Source of the DNA: Acephala macrosclerotiorum
Taxonomy: Eukaryota > Ascomycota > Leotiomycetes > Helotiales > Mollisiaceae
Reading direction: 5' to 3'
DNA: 64,000 nucleotides
Assembly: GCA_014904845.1 (NCBI GenBank)
Contig: MU119287.1
Span: 1-64,000, forward strand
The position numbers and the translations under genes were made by a program. Of the stretch, positions 1 through 12,821 are shown one piece after another (the first letter of the stretch is position 1; each line of letters opens with the position of its first letter). The notes beneath the pieces are model-generated. The model was not told where the DNA came from and searched no databases. It saw only the letters and a list, made by a program, of their open reading frames with translations.

Positions 1-946
1 TATATATATATATAATATTAATATTTTTAATAATAAAATATAATTATAATTTTTTTAAATAAATTTTTATATTAAATATTAAATAAATTAATTATAATAA
101 TTAAATATAAAAATAAAATTTTTTTAATATAAAATTTTAAAAATAAATTATTAAAATCGAAAATTTTAAAATTTTTTATAAAAACGTTTTTATAAAATTT
201 TATTAATAAATTTTAATTTAATAATAATAAATTTAATTTTTTTTAAATATAATTAAATCGATTAAAATATTATTATTAAATTAAATTAATTAAATTAATT
301 TAAATTAAAATAATTATTTATTCGATTTAAAAATTAATATTAATTTTTTTATATACACGTAATATTAATACTTTTTATAATAAGCGATTTTATTTAAATT
401 TAATTGAAGTATTTAAATATAGCGATTTAATTAATTTATTAAAAATTTCGCGATTATATAATTTCGAAATAATACGTAATCGATTTAATAAAAAATATTA
501 AAATTTCAATTTTATTACGTTTGCAATTTTAATTTATTAATTAATTTAAATCGTATAAAATTTATAAATAAATTAAAACTCAATTAAATATCGTTAAATT
601 TTAAATTTTAAACGATTTTATTAATTTATTATTATATAAATTAATAAAATATAATCGTATTTAATTAAAATAATAATTATAAATTTTTTAAATGCGTTTT
701 TACTTTAAATACTAAAACTAGTAATTACTTTTTTTAGTACGAAATATTAAAACTAATAATTATATTTTTTAATGCGAAATATTAAAACTTTTTAAATGCG
801 TTTTTATTTTAAATATTAAAATTTTAAATTGTAAAATACTTAAAAATTTAATTGCGCAATTTTCGAAAAAAGTTTTAAAAAGTTTTTTTTTAGTAAATAT
901 AATCGTAATAACTATTTATAATCAATAGAATTAATTATAATAATTT

Positions 947-1230
947 AATATAAAAAACGAGAATTTTAAAAAGTATTTTCTTAATATAAAATTTTAGAAA
1001 TACGTTTTTATTTAAAACGTTAAAATAATAAACATTTTTATTTTAATTATATAATTGTACAATTTTAAAAAAAAAGTTTTAAAGAATTTTTTTTTAAAAT
1101 TATATATTAAATAAAATAATTTAAATTAATTAAATTAATTATAATAATCGAATATAAAAACGAGAATTTTAAAAAGTATTTTTTTAATAATATAAAACTT
1201 CGTAAAAAATACGTTTCTATTTTAAGTACT
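947..1230. repeat. Degenerate repeat copies inside the isochore
   Basis: A block reading acgagaattttaaaaagta near 957 recurs near 1160, followed in both places by an aatataaaa-type stretch and then a tacgttt motif. The spacing is about 204 bases. A second pair, both containing aaatgcgttttta, lies near 690 and 795. A third family, containing attatattttattaattt, occurs near 2890, 4930 and 5950. These indicate an eroded repetitive element. No terminal repeats can be delimited. Confidence 0.5.
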
Positions 1231-1424
1231 AAATAATTTATTAGTTTATTGATTTTATCGCTCGATAAAATCTCAAATTATTATTTTATTTTAATAATTA
1301 TACTAATTTTAAATACTTATAAAACGCTTAAATTAAAAACTATTAATTTAAAATTTGAAATAAAAATAAATTACTAAAATCGAAAACTTTGTAACTTTTC
1401 GTAAAAGCGTTTTTATAAAATCTA

Positions 1425-1515
1425 CAAAGCAAAATGTGCATCGAGTATCGAAAGAAAAAGCTCGTCCGCTATTGGCTCGCTTAGCGAACCGTCGAACGAG
1501 TTTTTTCTTTTGATA
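1425..1515. other. GC-richer island with an imperfect palindrome
   Basis: This is the only stretch of the isochore that approaches normal base composition. It contains the core tcgcttagcga, a palindrome apart from its central base. Outer arms aaaaagctcgt on the left and acgagtttttt on the right can pair as well. Eight or more CpG sites are packed into about 60 bases. No frame through it resembles a known protein. Confidence 0.5.
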
Positions 1516-4500
1516 CGAGAGAAACATTTTAAATTTCACGTTTAAAACGTTTAAAAAATTTAAAATTATTTAAAACGTTTAAAATCGTTTAAAACTTTTA
1601 AAACATTTAATTTAAATTAATTGAAATATATAAATTTAAAGTATTAATTTTTTAAACGAAAAATATTAAAAATTTTAATTATATATATATATATTCGATA
1701 TTATAATTAATTATTAAATGTTTTACTTTATTTATTTTATTTTATTCGATTATATATATAAAATATTATATATAAATTATTTTATTAAATTTAAACTTTT
1801 AAAAATAATACGATTTAAAATATTTTTAAATTAATAAATAAAAATTTTATAAAATAAAACGTATATTGAAAATTTTTAAAATTAAAAATACTAAAATTTT
1901 AAACTTAAAATACGATCGTATTAACTCGATTAAATTTAAAATTATATTAAAGTATTTTAATAAAAAATACTAAAAATTATATATTTTAATACGTATATAA
2001 TAATATTAATTAAAACTTTTAAAATAAAGTTTTATAATATAAAAGATTATATATATAAAATTTTAAATAATTTAATTTTAAATTTATTAAATATTTTGTA
2101 TTTATAAATTTTAAAACGTTTAAAAAAAAAATTTTTATTTAATTAATTTAATTAAACAATTTTAATTTAAGTTTAAATTAATTACAATTTAATAAATTCA
2201 ATAAATAGTATTTTAAATTAGAATTAATTTAATAAAAAATAGTACGTTGATTCGATTATTAGTAAATTTTTCAATATTATAAAATAAAATATACATTAAA
2301 TAAAAAAAAAAATTTATTATTAATTTATTTAATAAATCGTTAAATGAATTTTTTTTAAAAATAAAAAAATTATTTTTTATTTAATTTTTAAATAATATTA
2401 AAAATATATATATTAAATAAATATACGAATTATAAATTTTAATATTTAAATATTTTATTAAAAAAAATAAAAAAAATTTAAATATAAAATTTTATTTAAA
2501 AAACGTAATAATATATATTTTATATAATTAAGAAAAATATTTATATAAAAATATTTAAAATACGTAATAAAAAATAATATTTTATATTTTTAAAAATAAA
2601 AAATAAAAAAAATTATAAATTTTTTTTTTTAATAATTTATTAAACAAATTAATAATAAACGAATTTTTTATTTATTTAATATATATTTTATTTTATAAAA
2701 ATATAAAATAATTATTTTATAATTAATATTTTATATTAAATTATTTTTTTTAATATATAATTTTAAATAAAAAGTTTTTAAAAAGTTTTTAAAAATTATA
2801 CAATTATAAAATTAATTTAATATTTAAATAATTTAATATTTTAAATAAAAATATATTTAAAAAAATTTATAATTATTATTTTAATTAAATACAATTATAT
2901 TTTATTAATTTATATAATAATAAATCAATTAAATTTTAATTTATTTATAAATTTTATATAATTGAAATTAATTAAAAATTAATTATAATTATAAATTTTA
3001 ATATTTTTTATTAAAACGATTTTATATTATTTTAAAATTTTATAATTATAAAATTTTTAATAAATTAATTAAATTTAAATAAAATCGTTTATTATAAAAA
3101 ATATTAATATTAATTTTTAAATCGATTAAATAATTATAATATTATTAAATTAAAAAAAAAATATTTATTTAAAATAATTTATTATATTTTATAATTTTAA
3201 AAAAAATTATAAATAATTAAAAAGAAATTTTAATATATTAAAATATATTTTAAATAAAATAATTTATAAATATTTTAATTAAATATTAATAATATTTAAT
3301 TTATTAATAAATTTAAATTAAATTATAAAATTTTATATTGTTTAAAATATTTAAAATATATAAATTTAAAATATTAAAGTTTTTAATTATAATTATAATT
3401 AATTAAATATTTTATTTTATTCGATTATATATTAATTATTTTATTAAATTTAAACTTTTAAAAATAATATAATTTAAAGTATTTTTAAATTAATAAATAA
3501 AATTTTTATAAAATAAAACGTATATTAAAAATTTTTAATCGAATTAATATTTAAAATTATATTAATATATTTTATTTCGTTTTTCGATTAAATAATATTT
3601 AATATAATTTGTATTTTATAAATATTTTTTATTTTTTTTATTTTTACGTTTATTATATTTATTTTATATTCGATTAAAAATAATTATTAATTTATATTTA
3701 ATTTATATTTATTTAACGATTTAAATTTTAAATTAAAAGTTTTTAATTTAAACGTTTTATAAATATTTAAAATTAAAATAATTTTTTTAAAATCGAATAA
3801 ATTAATAAATTAATAAATCGATAAAAATTTAATATTAAATTTTTATATCAAATTTTTACGATTAATTTAATTAATTATAAATAATAATTAAAATTATATT
3901 TATAAAAAAAAATTTAAATTTTTTTTTTACGATTTATAATTTTTTAAATTTATATTATAATATTATAAATCGTATTTCGAGTATAAATTTTATTAAACAA
4001 TAAAAAAATTTTAATAAATATAAATTACAATTTATAATATTTCGTAGTTTTAATTTAAATTATAAAAATTATATTTAATTAAAATATAAAAACTTTTTAT
4101 ATATAAATATAAATTTTTTTAAAAATATTATTAATTTTTTATAAATTTTTTATAATTGTTTTTTAAATTTATAATTTTTAAAAATATAAAAACTTTTAAT
4201 AATAAATCGATTTTAATATTATAAATTTAAATATATAATATTTAATTTAATAAAATATTTATTTAATTAATTAAAATATTTTTTTATATTTTAAAAAAAA
4301 ATCGTTTATTGATTTATAAACGAATTAATTAATAAATATTTTTTTTTTATTCGATATATATTTTATTTTATAAATTTTATAAAAATATTTTTATTAAAAA
4401 ATTTTAATTTAAATAATTTATAAATATTTAAAATTAAAATAATTATTAAAATAAAATTAATAAATTAATAAATATATTAATATTTAAAATAAAAATATAT

Positions 4501-7500
4501 TTTTAATAAAATTTTAATTTATATTAAAAAAATACTTTTGAAATTTTTTATTTTATATTTAATTATTACGATTAATTTAAGTTATTTTATTTAATATATA
4601 ATTTTAAAAAAAAAAATAAAAAATTTTAAAAAAAATTATATAATTATAAAAATATTTAATATTTAAATAAACGTTTAAATATTTAAAATAAAAATAAAAT
4701 TTTTTAATAAAATTTTTATTTTATATTTAATTATTACGATTAATTTAATTAATTATAAATATTTATTATAATTATATTTATTGAAAAAAAAATTTTAAAA
4801 CGTTTTTAAAAATTACGTAATTATAAAATTAATAAAAATAAAATTTTAATATATTAATATTTTAATATTTAAAATAATAATCTATTTAAAGATTTTATAA
4901 TTATAATTTTTATTAAATATAATTATATTTTATTAATTTGCGTAATAACGAATTAATAAAATCGTTTAAAATTTAAAATGTAATAAAATTTAATTAAAAT
5001 TTAATTTAATTATAAAATTTATCAAATTTGAATTAATTAATAAATTATAATTATAAACGTAATATAATTAAAATTTTAATATTTATTATATATTATAATA
5101 TTTTTTAATAAATTAATTAAATTATTATATTTAAATATTTTTTATTTATAATTAAAATAATTCGTATTATATAAATAATATATAATTTAATAAAAATTAA
5201 TAATATATTAATAAAATAATTTTATTAATAAATTATCGAATTAAATTTAATATTAATAATAATAATAAATTAAAATATTTTTTTCGTATTAAAAAAAGAT
5301 TTATTTATTAATTCGTAAACGAATTAATTAATAAACGAATTTTTTTTTTATTCGACGTATATTTTATTTTGTAAATTTCGTAAAAACGTTTTTATAAAAA
5401 ATTATAAAATTTTCGATTTTAGTAATTTTTTTTATTTTAAATTTTAAATTTAAACTTTTTAATTTAAACGTTTTATAAACGTTTGAAATTAATATAATTA
5501 TTAAAATAATATTTAAATTTTTATTAAATAATAAAAATTAATAAATTAAATTTTTTTAAATATTTAAAATAAAAACGTAACTTTTATAAAAACGTAATTT
5601 TTATAAAATTTTATATTATTAAAAAAAAAATTATAATTTTCGTTTTTTATATTAAATTATTATAATCGATTTAATTAATTTAAATTATTTTATTTAATTT
5701 ATAATTTCAAAAAAAAAAAATTTAAATTTTAAATAAAAATATTTTTTTAAAATTTTCGTTTTTAATATTAAATTATTACGATTATTTTAATTAATATAAA
5801 TTATTTTATTTAAAAATATTTAAATAAATAAATAAATATTTTAATATTTAAAATAAAAATATATTTAAAAAATTTTAAAAATTAAAAAAAATAAATATTA
5901 ATTTTAATATTTAAATAATTTTATAATTATTATTTTTATTAAATACAATTATATTTTATTAATTTACGTAATAATAAATTAATAAAATTATTTAAAATCA
6001 AAATTTAATAATATTTAATTAAATTTCAATTTATTTATAAACTCTAAATAATTTGTATTAATAAATAATTTTTAATTATAATTGTATATTAATTAAAATT
6101 TTAATTTTTTTTATTAAATCGATTATATATTAATTCGAAATTATTACGTAATTATTTTTATTATAAAACTTTTAATAAATTCATTAATTTATTTTATTTA
6201 AATATTTCGATTAAATTTAATAATTTTCATTTATAATTAAAATAATTCGTATTACGTAAATAATATATAATTTAATAAAAATTAATATTAATTTTTAAAA
6301 TAAACGATTAATTATTAATATTATTAATTATTTTTATTTTAATATTAATAATATTAATTAAATTTATTATAAAATTTTTAAATAAATTTATTAAATATAT
6401 ATTAAAATATTAAATTATAAAAATAAAAATTTTAAAAATTTTAATATTTTTTATTAAAAAATTAATAATCGTATTTTATTCGATTAATTATTAAAAATAT
6501 TAAAATAATAAATAAAAATTAAAATTAAAAATAAAAATATTAATATTATTTAAAATTTAATTATAAAATTAATCGATTTAAATAAAATTTATACGCGTAA
6601 AAATATTGATTTAATATACAAATAATTATATAACGCGTATTATTAATAAATAATTAATACGTAAAATTATTTTTTAATAATTATTAAATTATTTTATTTA
6701 TAAAAATTTAATATTTTTTTATATTTTTATAAAATTAATTAAATATTTTTTATTAATATTTTTATTTTAAAAATTTAATTAATAATTATTATAATATAAA
6801 TAATTAAAATTATTATAAAATTAATTTTTAATATTTTTTTTAATAATTTATTTATAATAATTTAATAATCGTATTTTAATATTAATTTTTTAATATTTTT
6901 ATATATAAATAATATTTAAAAATTTATTATATTTAATTAATTATAATTGAAATTTTTAATATTTTCATATAAATTATTTAATAATACGTATATTATTATC
7001 GAATTAATATTATTATTTTAATTTTAATAAACGAATTAATAATATTAAAAATAAATTTTAATTTATTTTAAAAAATAAAAATATATTAATTTTATTTTTT
7101 TATTAAATTAATAATAAAATGTTTTTTTAAAATTATTTAAATTTTATATTAAAAATATAATATTTCATTTTTAATTATTAATATAAAATATATATATAAT
7201 ATATATACGTTTATTTAATATTAAAAAAAAATACGTAATTAATATTATTATTTTTATATTTAAAATATTTATTTAATTTATAATATAAATTTTTATAAAT
7301 ATTTTCAAATTAAAATTATTATTTATTTTATTATATAATTTTTAAATATAAAATAATTATATTATATATATAATTATAATTAATTTAAAATTTTTAATAA
7401 TTAATATATAAAAATATAAAATATTTTATTTTATTTTAAAATTATAATATTTATAATTTTTTATATAATTTTTTTTTATTAAAATTAAATATTTTTTATA

Positions 7501-7555
7501 TTTTTATAAAAGCTTTATAAAACTTATAAAAGACTTATAAATAAAAAACTAATAT

Positions 7556-7874
7556 ATTTTCGCCCAATAAAAAGCCCGTAAATAAAAAGAAAATTTTAAA
7601 ACTCTATTCCATGGGTCTCCTACGAGCAGCCTATTCCATCTCTGTTTCGGCGCCAAAACATGGACAACCACAACTCTAGGATGACGCAATCGTGCTTCAG
7701 TCCGATGAATATTGAAATCCGTATCGAACTCCGCACAAGTGGAGCCAAGTAGGTATGAAAGGCTGGACCCGAGAGACATGCCGTAAGTGGGGGAGTGGAT
7801 CCAAGAGGCGTTGCAGCCAAATTCTATTAAACTGACAAGATGCTTCTCTCTTCATCTCTTTATGCTCACCGAGG
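7556..7874. other. Isochore boundary and MFS gene upstream region
   Basis: Base composition returns to normal within about 60 bases. The rest is the 5' flank of the MFS transporter gene. I see no TATA box, repeat or gene here. Confidence 0.6.
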
Positions 7875-9772
7875 ATGGTCTCTGAGAAGTCTCGAGAGAG
7901 CGATGCGTCCATTGCAGTCGCGGATGCCAGTCCCAATATTCCTACGACGCTGTTTGCACCCGTCAAGTCGGGTGCCGAAGAATTGCCTCCACTTTCCGTG
8001 AGGGATTCAAGGGGAAGTGTTTTGCAAGAGCCAACAATACGCCAAGTAGCGCCTTTGATTTTGATATTAACAGGGGCTTCATTTCTGAATGTAAGTCAAT
8101 CAAGCTTGATTCTGTATCGAAACGCTAATAGACATAGACAACCTCGGTGCAATCTGTTGTCATTATTCTACCAAGCATCACTCGCGATCTCAATATTCCA
8201 GAGACTCGACAAGAATGGGTCGTGTCAGCGTATGCTCTGACTTCTGCAGCATTGCTGCTTCTCTGCGGGAAGCTCGCCGACGTGTACGGGAGGAGGTTGC
8301 TGTTCATCCTGGGGTGCTTCTGGCTCACCGCCACTACGTTGGGAGCAGCTTTCTCTCCAAATGAGATCTGTATGTTCACCATGAGAGCTTTGCAAGGCTT
8401 GGTATGTTATAGTCTCCAAGGTTCGAGTGCTTGTCATCATGCTCATTCAAAAAGGGCGCAGCTTTAACTATTCCGACTGCGATTGGCATCATTGGCTACA
8501 CAATACCACCCGGGCGTGTCAAGAACTACAGCTTTGCTTTCTACACAGGCGGCGCTCCAACGGGGCAAGTACTAGGCAACCTACTGGTTCGTGTCTAATT
8601 CAATCTTCTATCAATATGCTGACATCATTCTTTAGGGCGGTGTCTTCTCAGAATGGGCAAGTTGGAAAGTGGTATTCTTCGTCATTGCAGGAGTAGCAGG
8701 CTTGATTGGGTTCCTTGCAATCTTCCTTGTTCCGAAAGAGCCGCCTAGCACTGGCGCCTCGGGTGACCATCCCCGTGCATCAGGAATTGACTGGCCTGGC
8801 GTCTCTTTGTTCACGTCAGGGTGTCTTCTTCTGCTGATCGCGCTGTCGGAAGGCGTAGCACGAAGCTGGAAAACGCCGTTCGTCATTGCAATCCTCATTC
8901 TATCAATCCTACTCCTGGCTCTATTCGTGTACTGGCAACATTACCTTGAGATACAGTCACGGGAACCGCTGATGCGTGTATCGACTTTCAAGACTGGGCG
9001 GTTCTCGGCTGCTATGGTTATCGTCTTCTTCTTCTCTGCGGGCTTTACAAATTTCCTGGTCTACTCTACCTATTAGTAAGATCAAATGATCTCTTCGTCA
9101 CGATTCTTGCTAACAATTTGCCAGTTATCAAGACTATCAACTACTGTCACCGATTGAGACAACGCTGAGGTACATTCCACTTGGCGTATGCGGCAGTGAG
9201 TCTGATAGAACCTCTAAACCTGTCCGTCCTAATCAGTTACAGTATTATCCATCACGTGCTCAGGTTACCTCGTGGATCGAGTACGAGGAAATTACATTCT
9301 CATATTCGGATTAGGATCAGCTCTCATTGCAAACATCCTCTTCGCAGTTCCAATTCCTCCCTCAACCACTTACTGGGCATACGGATTCCCAGCTATGTGT
9401 CTCGCAGCATTCGGAGCCGATACAACATACCCCTGTCTGGGATTATTTACAACACAATCTCTACCCAGAAAAGATCAAGGAGTCGCCGGTGCAATGTTCC
9501 AGACAATCGCTGGTCTTGGACGAGCTATGTTCCTGCCAGTAACTGCTACGATTCAATCTGAGGTCCAGTCCAAGTACTCCAACCGGAAAAGAGATATTAG
9601 ATACGCATACTTAGAGGGGCTGCGATCTGTTGAATGGTTTTGCGTGGCATGCATGGCAATCTCACTTCTTTTGGTCGTATTTGGTCTGCGAAATATTGGA
9701 AAAATTGGACTGCTGAAAAAGCTTGGAAATGTGCAGTCAGCGGTGAAAGAGAAAGACGAGGAGACCTCGTAG
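7875..9772 (+). CDS. MFS drug:proton antiporter-like transporter (DHA2 type)
   Basis: Predicted plasma-membrane exporter of about 550 residues. Six exons fit with consistent phases: 7875-8090, 8138-8401, 8455-8586, 8636-9075, 9125-9195 and 9243-9772. The N-terminus is a polar cytosolic tail. The second exon holds the MFS signature GKLADVYGRR between helices 2 and 3 and the QEWVVSAYAL stretch typical of 14-helix drug exporters. Helix 5 carries GGAPTGQVLGNLLGG, resembling the antiporter motif C region. The loop after helix 6 is followed by alternating hydrophobic segments up to a charged C-terminus. Its start lies about 320 bases from the AT-isochore, so its expression may be influenced by heterochromatin. 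The substrate is unknown. Confidence 0.88.
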
Positions 9773-10342
9773 CTATTCCCTATGCGAGGATTGGAGCTCT
9801 CTTCAGTGCAGGTTAACATGAAGTGACCATGGTCACGTGGCAAAACCTTCAATCGTCCCTCGAGCCTGTAAGTCGTCTTCACGAGCAGATTGATATTCCA
9901 AAACCATCGCAAAACCGCCAACCGCAAGTGCGGCTTCCTCTTTTTTTGTCTTCGGTGCGGCTTTCTTCACCCTCCGTCGTACCGACCTTCTGAAAAGCAC
10001 GTGAAGTGGGGTGCCATCACAAGCTCGGCCCCAAGTCGAGCTTCCCCAAGCTTCGAGGACGGTACCTGGAGCTTTTCTTGCTTGTGTAACAGTTTCATCT
10101 CATACTTGTCCGGGTACGCCGTTAATTCATCAATCATGACGGATAATCATACGATGATCAAACAACACGTGGTTGACGGACGACTGCAGCTTGCTGGGTG
10201 AATCTCATGATAGCTTGCGAGGTTAAATGATCACCACATGTTACGAGGTGATTTACTTATAACCATCATGGATCCTCTCCCCTTACTTCTTTACACAAAA
10301 TCTCTTGATACAGTTGTTATAAATTCAAATCCACATCACAAA
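9773..10342. other. Intergenic region upstream of oleate hydratase gene
   Basis: No gene found. It contains several CACGTG or CACGT cores (for example near 9834, 9999 and 10167) that could bind bHLH factors. An upstream ATG at 10238 is in frame with the next gene but would add an atypical hydrophobic lead, so I did not use it. Confidence 0.5.
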
Positions 10343-12102
10343 ATGCCACACGCACACAATACAGCTGGCCATTCCGTTAGGAAGCCAGAAGAAACGAACG
10401 CGTATCTTGTTGGAGGTGGTATTGCTTCTCTTGCAGCGGCAGTACACCTCATCCAAGATGCTCATGTCCCAGCCTCGCAAATCCATATCTTGGAATCCGG
10501 CTCTGTCCCGGGTGGATCTATGGATGGAGCTGGAACTGCAGAAAAAGGCTACGTCCTTCGAGGAGGACGAATGCTGAACTTCAGCTATCTCTGCACATAT
10601 GAGCTCCTCTCAAAAGTCCCTTCCTTGACAGACCCAAAGAAGAGCGTCAAGCAAGAAATCGACGAGTTCAATGCAGTCCCAGGAAACAAGACGAGTGCGC
10701 ATGCGAGACTGGTTGCGAAGGGAGAGAAGGGACCGGAAATCTTGAATGTCAAGAATATGGGGTTGAATACCCAGGAGAGAGAAGATTTGTTAAGGGTAGC
10801 GGCGGAGAGCGAAAAGTCACTGGGAACGAAGAGAATTGATGAGTGTTTCACCAAGGAGTTTTTCGAAACGAAGTTTTGGTACATGTGGGATACGATGTGA
10901 GTGAAAGCCCAAAGATTCTTGAATTCTGGAGGCTGACAGGAATTAGGTTCGCATTCGAGCCATGGCACAGTGCTGTGGAGTTCAGGCGCTATCTTCACAG
11001 ATTCATTCATGAGTTTCCCCGCATCAACACACTCGCAGGAGTCGATCGTACCCCATATAATCAATACGACTCCATCATCCTCCCAATCGAGACCTATCTC
11101 AAAGCTCAAGGCGTTGAGTTCCACTATGGTAAGCTAGAGATCCCCCCTACTTTTCACGACCATAGATAACCTTCTCCAGACACAAAAGTCAACTCTGTAT
11201 CTTTCGCTCCTGCGTCCACAATCACTGTCAGCGAGATCCACTACGTCTCCACAGCTGGCGCCACAGGCATAATCCACGTCCAACCCCACGACATCGTCCT
11301 CCTAACCCTCGGCTCCATGACCGCCTGCTCAAGTCTCGGAACCAACACCACACCCCCCTCCCAACAACCCCATCTCGGCATCCTCGCCCCCGACGGATCC
11401 TGGGGTCTCTGGGCCTCCCTCGCAAACCCCATCATCAACCCACATTATTCCCATTTTGGCAACCCCGCAAACTTCTATACGCGAGTTCCGGAATCCGCGT
11501 GGCAGAGTTTTACTGTCACGTTGAAGAACCCGGAGTTCTTTGAGAAGATTGAGGAGTGGAGTGGGAATAAAGCAGGAACGGGGGCACTGACGACGTTCAA
11601 GGATAGTGAGTGGTTGATGAGTATTGTTGTTCCGCATCAGCCACATTTTCTCAATCAACCTGAAGGAACGCAGGTCTTTTGGGGGTATGGATTGTTTCCG
11701 TTTAAGAATGGGAATTTCGTTAAGAAGCCGATGGCTGAATGTTCTGGCGAGGAAATCCTCAAGGAACTGCTTGGGCATCTCAACTTCCCCGAACATCCAA
11801 CGTTGGAGAATGCGATTACGATTCCATGTATGTTGCCTTATATCACGAGTCAGTTCTTGACGAGGAAGCATGAGGATAGACCGAAGGTTATTCCGCATGG
11901 GAGTACGAATTTGGGTTTGTTGGGACAGTTTGTGGAGATTCCGCAGGATACGGTGTTTACGGTTGAGTATAGTGTTAGAGCAGCGCAGATGGCGGTCAAG
12001 GAGTTGATGGGGCTTGGGAAGGAAATGAAGATTCCTGATATTTATAAGGGGGAGCATAGTGTGAAAGTGTTGGTTGATGCTTTGAGAAAGCTGATGTCTT
12101 GA
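10343..12102 (+). CDS. Oleate hydratase (MCRA family)
   Basis: Flavoenzyme of about 552 residues from the myosin-cross-reactive antigen family, which adds water to the cis-9 double bond of oleate or linoleate to give 10-hydroxy fatty acids. Exons are 10343-10896, 10947-11128 and 11180-12102, with phases that match exactly. The FAD-binding Rossmann turn VGGGIASLAAAVHL lies at about residues 23-36, the ribose-binding acid at E51, and the family motif PGGSMDGAG at 56-64. The segment FEPWHSAVEFRRYLHRF follows the first intron and is highly typical. The length fits bacterial and fungal family members. It may detoxify unsaturated fatty acids or make oxylipin precursors. I see no targeting peptide. 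Confidence 0.92.
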
Positions 12103-12821
12103 AGGAGGAGCTGAGGAAGGATAGAGGGGATGTAATTTTGGGTTTGGGTAATTGGATGAGATGCATGGATGCGCGATGGTTTTTCTAGGTGGGCAATTTT
12201 TGATTCTGGCATAGTAATGAGGATGCGTTGCTTTACGATTCTCTGTTTGAAAATGGTATAGCCTCCATTGTGACCGCCGTCACTTGTGGCCAGTCCCCCT
12301 GACCAATGGGGACTTTGACATGTGCGATAGGGCGGGGCGGCGGAGGGCGGAATCAAGCGGATTGGAAAGTTTGCCCCGCCTCCCGCCGTGTAGCTAACTC
12401 AAGAATGACTTTTCGAGATGTCCTTTAAGCTGTCCAATGACAGACGTGTCTTTCCCGATTTCATCGCCTTCGAATCTTTTCGGTAGCCAAGACGGTTGAA
12501 GTCGAGTGGCTGAACTCTGACCAACCGAGCCCCTCAGTCGAGGCGCAGCCAAGATGGCTTTGTCATCAGGCTTGCTGTTGTCTTTGTGCCACACGTTTCT
12601 CAAATTCAGTTTGCTTTCTGTAATGCTTACTCACAGCTGATATAACTGTTTTCGATTCTGAAGTTGTGTAGAGAATTTTCCAACGATGGAGCTATATCTC
12701 GAAAACAGTTGCCTGAGCTGAGGCAATATCAAGGGTCTCAAAATAGTATCTCGAAGACCATCAGAGCACTTCTGCGACAAGACTTTGATTCTCACGACCA
12801 AAACTGCATCACCGACTGAAT
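12103..12821. other. Intergenic region with a GC-rich inverted repeat
   Basis: No gene seen. At about 12330-12390 a G-rich tract (ggcggggcggcggagggcgg) faces a C-rich tract (gccccgcctcccgcc) about 35 bases away, which could fold into a hairpin. The remainder is the presumed promoter of the next gene. Confidence 0.5.

Larger units (their letters stand above)
1..7555. repeat. AT-isochore of RIP-degraded repeat DNA
   Basis: The sequence is almost entirely A and T. No open frame resembles a protein and no intron-exon structure is visible. Most remaining C and G residues occur as CpG (for example acgt, tcga, gcga), while CpA, CpT and CpC are rare. This is what is left when a repeat has been hit by C-to-T mutation on both strands. 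Blocks of related sequence recur at several places, so the substrate was probably one or more transposons. The change to normal base composition is abrupt, near 7550. The left boundary lies outside the window. Assignment to RIP rests on established knowledge of Pezizomycotina; the precise element cannot be named. Confidence 0.85.

Noticed and set aside
1348..1539. A 63-codon open frame on the minus strand within the isochore
   Set aside because: It arises from the GC-richer palindromic island and AT-rich flanks; the translation is Phe/Lys-rich without any domain.
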